Shown one piece after another: positions 59,271 through 64,000 of a stretch of DNA of 64,000 nt. The stretch lies in assembly GCA_002794735.1 (NCBI GenBank), contig NBAZ01000037.1, forward strand, positions 1-64,000, read 5' to 3'. The stretch comes from Pyrrhoderma lamaoense (taxonomy: Eukaryota > Basidiomycota > Agaricomycetes > Hymenochaetales > Hymenochaetaceae). Made by a program: the position numbers and the translations under genes. The number at the start of each line of letters is the position of its first letter. The first letter of the stretch is position 1. The notes beneath the pieces were generated by a model that saw only the letters and a program-made list of their open reading frames with translations, did not search any database and was not told where the DNA came from.

Positions 59271-60207
59271 TATATCTTATATAGACTGTATGTAAATGGG
59301 CTTCTTCTGTGAAGACTTTGGATACTGATACAGACTCTTTACTCCTTGTGCTTATATATACTTTCATCTCCCTCCACATATTGGTGGGAAATCCTTCAAA
59401 AGGTGATTTAGAAGAGAAACTTATTCATCAAGAAGACGCACAAAGATCTCAATTTTTCCGAATACACTCCGCGTCAGATTCCAATCTACTTACCATATCC
59501 AGTTCGTATAACGAGGTCTTGACTTGGAACTTCTCAATCACGTCAACTTCTCACTTCGTAATTCTCCTCTTCGACTTCTTCAAACGGTGGGTGTGTCATT
59601 TGCTGGCAACCTGAGGCCTTTTACATAACTTCTCCAATCCATTCGAGATCATGATAGTCGTCTACAGAAGTCGTTACGTAGGTAATAATAGTGAATGGGC
59701 CCAATGTTAGTACATGTTTCCAGTTCTTTATTATCCATAATTCTAGCGATAGGGAGTTTTCATATGACTAATTGTCTTCGGATTATAATCTGCATCCATG
59801 TCTTGTTTTGTGTCATACACCTGATCTTTGTACATTGAAAAACCATGCGCAAATATCAAGCAACCTTCTTACTTAATCCCTAATTCAAATATCTTATAAA
59901 ATGTGTATGTAAATGTAGGTGTACGTAATGCAAACTATTCATACAAAGTAACTGTAAACTTGTAATCTCTAAATCCATAACAACAAATTACTACCACGGC
60001 TGATATTAGGATGGGTTTGAGCAAAATTTTATATGTACTGTGCTTGTATTGTCTCTTACACTTTGCGAGTTATGACATCACATACATATATATTGCTTAC
60101 TTATGATTCTTTTGTATTATGCAGACGGACTCTTATTTCAAGCCTCTTCAATACGCTTAATTGGAGCATTTTCAAGATACAGACAGTATCATTCATCATT
60201 GTTGCCA
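59271..60207. other. Intergenic region upstream of the kinase pair
   Basis: 937 bp, AT-rich, no gene recognised. Confidence 0.35.
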
Positions 60208-62290
60208 ATGAAAGTTACTCAAAGAGCAGAAAAATCAAGTAACGGAGATAATAAAGGTAAGAAGAAGGAGGGAAATGATGATAAAAAGAAGGAAAATAAA
60301 AATGTGCAAAAGCCAACAGAAACAGTTTCCACAAGTGGAACTGGAATTTCAGATTTTAGATTTATAAAGTCCTTGGGAGAAGGAAACAACTCAGACATAG
60401 TTGGGGTAAGTTTAAGCAATGAATTTTCTTCATTAATCTAGAAAATATCTCTAAATAATGTCTCATTGCAGCTTTTCACACTCAGGGAAAGTGCAAAAGA
60501 TACTTCAAAATGGAAGCATTTGTTTGGTCAACTGATTGCAATCAAAATTATCAGAAAAAAAGCAAAAGCATCAGGAGAAATAATTGCGAGGGAGGCATTA
60601 GCATCACGGGTATTACCAAAAAATATTTATCTTGTACGTGATACTATCTTATGTTCCAAGTTTCTTACTGAAGGCTAGCCTTAGATGAAATATCACGGGT
60701 TCGCTGAAGATCAGGACCTCCACTACATACTAATGGAATATGGGGCGGGTGGTAACTTGCATTACAATATGAAACGATTGATGTACAAAGATGAGAATTC
60801 TCTTAACACTCTCATAGAAGCTTTTAGGTATGTACGTCGATGTAATCTAGTTTCCTGTGCTTCCATAATATTTACTACCAATATCTCTAGATGTACTGCG
60901 TCTGGGCTTCATTCAATGCACAGATCGGGTTTAGTACACCAAGATATAGCGTCAGTGCCGAGAATATTGATTTAGAAAGTGCATATTAATCTATTTTATA
61001 TACTCTTAGATCAGGCAACGTATTAATGCGATCAAAAACAGGTGGAGAATGCATGATCTCGGATTTTGGAACGTTCGTGCTACATACATATCCATTATAT
61101 ACGCTAAGGAAGTTGGACTGATATTATTTTATAGACTATATATTCCAAGCTCAATGAAGGCTCCAAATCATATCCTTACAACATATTACTTTGTATCACC
61201 AGAACAGGCGAATGATAAGCGCGGAGGATTTCCCTCAGATGTTTGGGCACTAGCGTAAGTCCTTTGACCGATATGTTGTATGTCAATTGTGCCAATCGTA
61301 GGCATAAAAGAATGTTATTTGGTTCAATGTCAATGGGTCGATACCTTTTTTCAAAAGATGACAGTCCTGACGCAATATTCAAGCAAATCAAAGATGGGTC
61401 TGCAGTAGATTCACTCAGAAAACAGTGCCCCCTTTACAAGCTAGACAATGGTAAGAGATATGATTATTGTTTGAAATACTTAATTTCATAACTAAACCTG
61501 AAACTGAAGGTAGAGAACTTATGGACGGTATGCTTCGGATGGAACCACACCTTAGATTCACCATGGATGATGTTGTGAATCATCCGGTGAGTACATTCAA
61601 TAGACAGCAATATCTTCTTTCATCTGAAAAATTATTATATTATAGTTTCTCACAGGTACATGCAGGCACTATCTACTGTAGCGTAAGGGTCAAGCTGATA
61701 TACGTCTATAGGGAAATCATCTGAGACCCCGACTTCCGCTGTCTCTAAACCTGCCGGGCCACATGCCACTTCGATGGCAGCCATTATAGCGCAGACTAGA
61801 AACCTAAATGTAGGACCTCCAAACAGACGTAAGATCTCACATTACATGACGCCTAAGTATATCTCTGATTCTAGTACATCGTAGCCGGGGCATCTCTGAG
61901 TACGACGTCCATTCAAAACAAGACGACAGCAGGTAGACCTAGGAATATGCACGCCCAACAAAATGCAAGTACACCAAGGGCACAAGATAGAGGTAAGTGG
62001 GACATATATAATGCTACTATAGAGATTTAAAGTCCGTGTTATCAGCTGTCAGAATAACAAGCGGTTTAAATACCTCACATAAATCCAGCCTTACAGTGAG
62101 ACGCGGACCAGACGGTGAGTCTGGAATTGGGTCGTTTTTAGTACAATATCGCTGATAAAGTATGTATGTAGTTCATGCTAGCTCAGATATATCCTCAGCA
62201 AGGGAAAAGAAATAGTCGTATGCTTTGACTACTTTTGTGATGCTTGCAGGGGGTATGAATGAAGATTCCAAATCCGAAAAGGTTTTCTAA
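60208..62290 (+). CDS. Protein kinase with HQD catalytic loop (kinase A of tandem pair)
   Basis: Ser/Thr-type kinase fold over at least eight exons: 60208-60405, 60472-60633, 60685-60827, 60891-60950, 61010-61076, ~61150-61254, 61302-61450, 61510-61586, then several small exons to a stop at 62290. After a Lys-rich N-terminus come the Gly loop SLGEGNNSD, QLIAIKII (beta-3 Lys), YILMEYGAGGNL, and catalytic loop LVHQDIASGNVLM: Gln replaces Arg of HRD, with Asp and Asn kept. Then ISDFGTF, YYFVSPEQA and SDVWALA. The catalytic residues suggest it can be active. The C-terminal tail past 61590 is Ser/Thr/Pro-rich and less certain. An in-frame ATG at 60103 is possible but an acceptor site overlaps it. 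It is paralogous to the gene at 63065 and clearly distinct from the FunK1 array. Confidence 0.78.
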
Positions 62291-63064
62291 AAATAATATT
62301 AAGAAGAATAAATAGAAATAAATATGAGTAAATACGTTTACATACACATTCCTAACAACGGACCTAAAAAATGACTCTCATTAGTACCTAAAGCTCGATA
62401 CGACGTAGCCCTGCTATTTAGCGTGATTGAAAGTCTCATAATAAGATACGTAAATTGACTCATACATCAAGCTTACTAGCCCTTCAATATCTACTATGCT
62501 GCGCTTATTCCTACTAAAAACAGAGAAATTGCAATGTATATTCCCATCTTCTCCGTCAGAGATCCCGGTCTAGACACATTGCTCTTAAGGTTTGGTCTGG
62601 AGTTTTGACAGAAAAACTGCCCTGGGGTTCTCCGGAGGAAACTGCACAAATTTTGTAATTTCCCCGATTTCTTTCCTTAACTTTAAGTAGTACGGATCCA
62701 TATATATATGGCTATCATCATAGGTCTCTCTTTTCTAATGAAAGGGGAGGAATATCAACGAATACAGGAGGACGAAGTTGAAAAATTGAGCTCAGTGGAT
62801 GGAGAGAAATATTAATTAGACTACCCATAGGCGATTTGGTGAGTTGGAAGATACCATTATTTGCATGCAAACTAGCTACTAGCTTGATGCAAAGCATAAT
62901 CTCGTAATAATGAATTGCACCAATCTCGATACTCCTTAGTATTGTATGTCTGATATTGCGCCTCATAGATGCATGTTAAATTTGCTTTATTTTCGGGGTG
63001 ATTTGCATATAATCTAGTATTTAAATTGAAGTTGAGTCTGATGCTCCATAACTGCTCTTAAAAA
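62291..63064. other. Intergenic region between the two kinases
   Basis: 774 bp, AT-rich, no gene recognised. Confidence 0.4.
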
Positions 63065-64000
63065 ATGCTTAAGAAGCTTGCTAAAAAGGACGATAATAAT
63101 GATAAAGGGAAAAAAAAGGCAACACAACAAGCTCCAGCTCCAAGACCTGCACCAGCTACAGCTGAGAGTTCTAGCACAGCTCCAGCTTGGATGTCTGATT
63201 TCTCTTGTGGAAGTATACTGGGAGAAGGGACATGTAGTACCGGTGTCCAGGTGAGTCACAACAGGGCTTTGTTTGAGAGTAACGTGTGTAAGAGATACTC
63301 TGATAGCTTTGCAGGCTTCGTAAAGACAAAATAGCTACATCAAGGTTTTCGGACTTAGGGTCCAATTTGGTCGCAATCAAAACTATACCAAAGAAATATT
63401 ATTCAGGTTTTGTTGTGGAAGGGATCGCTAATGATGTCTTTAATAAAAATGGAAGACATGCGAATATTGTAAGTTCTTACAAACTTCACATCTACCTTAC
63501 AATAACAGATATTACCGTTCAGGTGCGATACCGTCATTTTATACATGAACCGATTACGGAGATATCTTATGTGATAATGGATTATTATGACGCGGGTACT
63601 CTATTACATCATTTTCCACGGTTCAAAGATGGAAGTGACAGCTCAAAGGCTACGCTCAAGAGTATTTTCAGGCATGATTTTTATTTTTTTACTTAGACTG
63701 ATAACTTGTCACCTGACCTCAATTAATCGCAGGGGTCTTGCAAGTGGGCTTTCATATTTACATGGGCTTAGAATAAGACACCAGGATATCAAGTGAGTTC
63801 TAGCTTTTCTGAGATGTGGCTTGTTTATCGAACAAGTGATACAGACCAGAAAATGTTTTAATGAGAAACAAACCGGATGGTGGTCTCATTGCATATCTCG
63901 CTGATTTCGGATCGTTCGTACCATGTTTTCATGGATGGTTGCTGGACATATACTGATACCAACTGTATTGTAGAATGTACATGTCTGATCCTAGGCTAGC
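63065..64000 (+). CDS. Protein kinase with HQD catalytic loop (kinase B, cut by window end)
   Basis: Paralogue of kinase A in tandem. Exons as read: 63065-63250, ~63314-63468, 63523-63674, 63733-63792, 63845-63917, and one beginning about 63975. After a Lys-rich, Ala/Pro-rich N-terminus: Gly loop SILGEGTCSTG, LVAIKTIPKK (beta-3 Lys), YVIMDYYDAGTLL, catalytic loop IRHQDIKPENVLM (HQD again) and YLADFGSF. Exon positions in the loop and DFG regions match kinase A. One intron (63675-63732) seems to use a GC..AG border. The exon 1-2 join is one base out of frame. The C-lobe lies beyond the window. Confidence 0.75.

Overview
The window is nuclear DNA of a filamentous basidiomycete, most likely an Agaricomycete. 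The evidence is a FunK1-type kinase expansion, a DUF6533-type seven-helix membrane protein, a GH7 cellobiohydrolase, and intron-rich genes whose introns are mostly 48-100 nt with GT..AG ends. I cannot place it to genus. No tRNA, rRNA, CRISPR array or intact transposase was recognised.

Layout. (1) 1-17.4 kb: an array of FunK1-like kinase genes in strictly alternating orientation. There are eleven two-exon genes, two 3'-end fragments and, near 18.7 kb, a decayed relic. The array is a direct tandem repeat with a period of about 2.78 kb. Each unit is a divergent (head-to-head) gene pair around a ~440 bp shared promoter. In some units the pair is flipped end for end, while the gene 3' ends and the convergent spacers keep a fixed orientation. 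C-terminal cassettes are shuffled among the genes. This is the most unusual structure in the window. (2) 20-39 kb: housekeeping genes: NOT2 (CCR4-NOT), HNT1 (HIT hydrolase), RNase H1, BUB2-like TBC protein, GH7 cellobiohydrolase, an HSL-type esterase, RPC9 (Pol III), RPAP1 (Pol II assembly), RAD52 and a small secreted Cys protein. (3) 40-47 kb: a low-complexity stretch rich in homopolymers and microsatellites around a secreted GH20 hexosaminidase. (4) 46.5-59.3 kb: an Ent3/epsinR-like ENTH protein, a DUF6533-type membrane protein, VTS1 (SAM-domain RNA binder), a calpain-type protease with a C-terminal ZZ zinc finger, and a small basic protein. (5) 60.2-64 kb: two related tandem kinases with an HQD catalytic loop; the second runs off the window.

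Quality caveat. Many conserved genes (RPAP1 with about ten sites, VTS1, RAD52, NOT2, BUB2, RPC9, GH20, esterase, calpain) are interrupted by shifts that look like single missing bases, often in short homopolymers, with the protein otherwise intact. This looks like residual deletion error in the assembly more than real gene decay. I therefore annotate these genes as CDS spans and list the shifts. Exon coordinates are my own reading of splice sites and frames.
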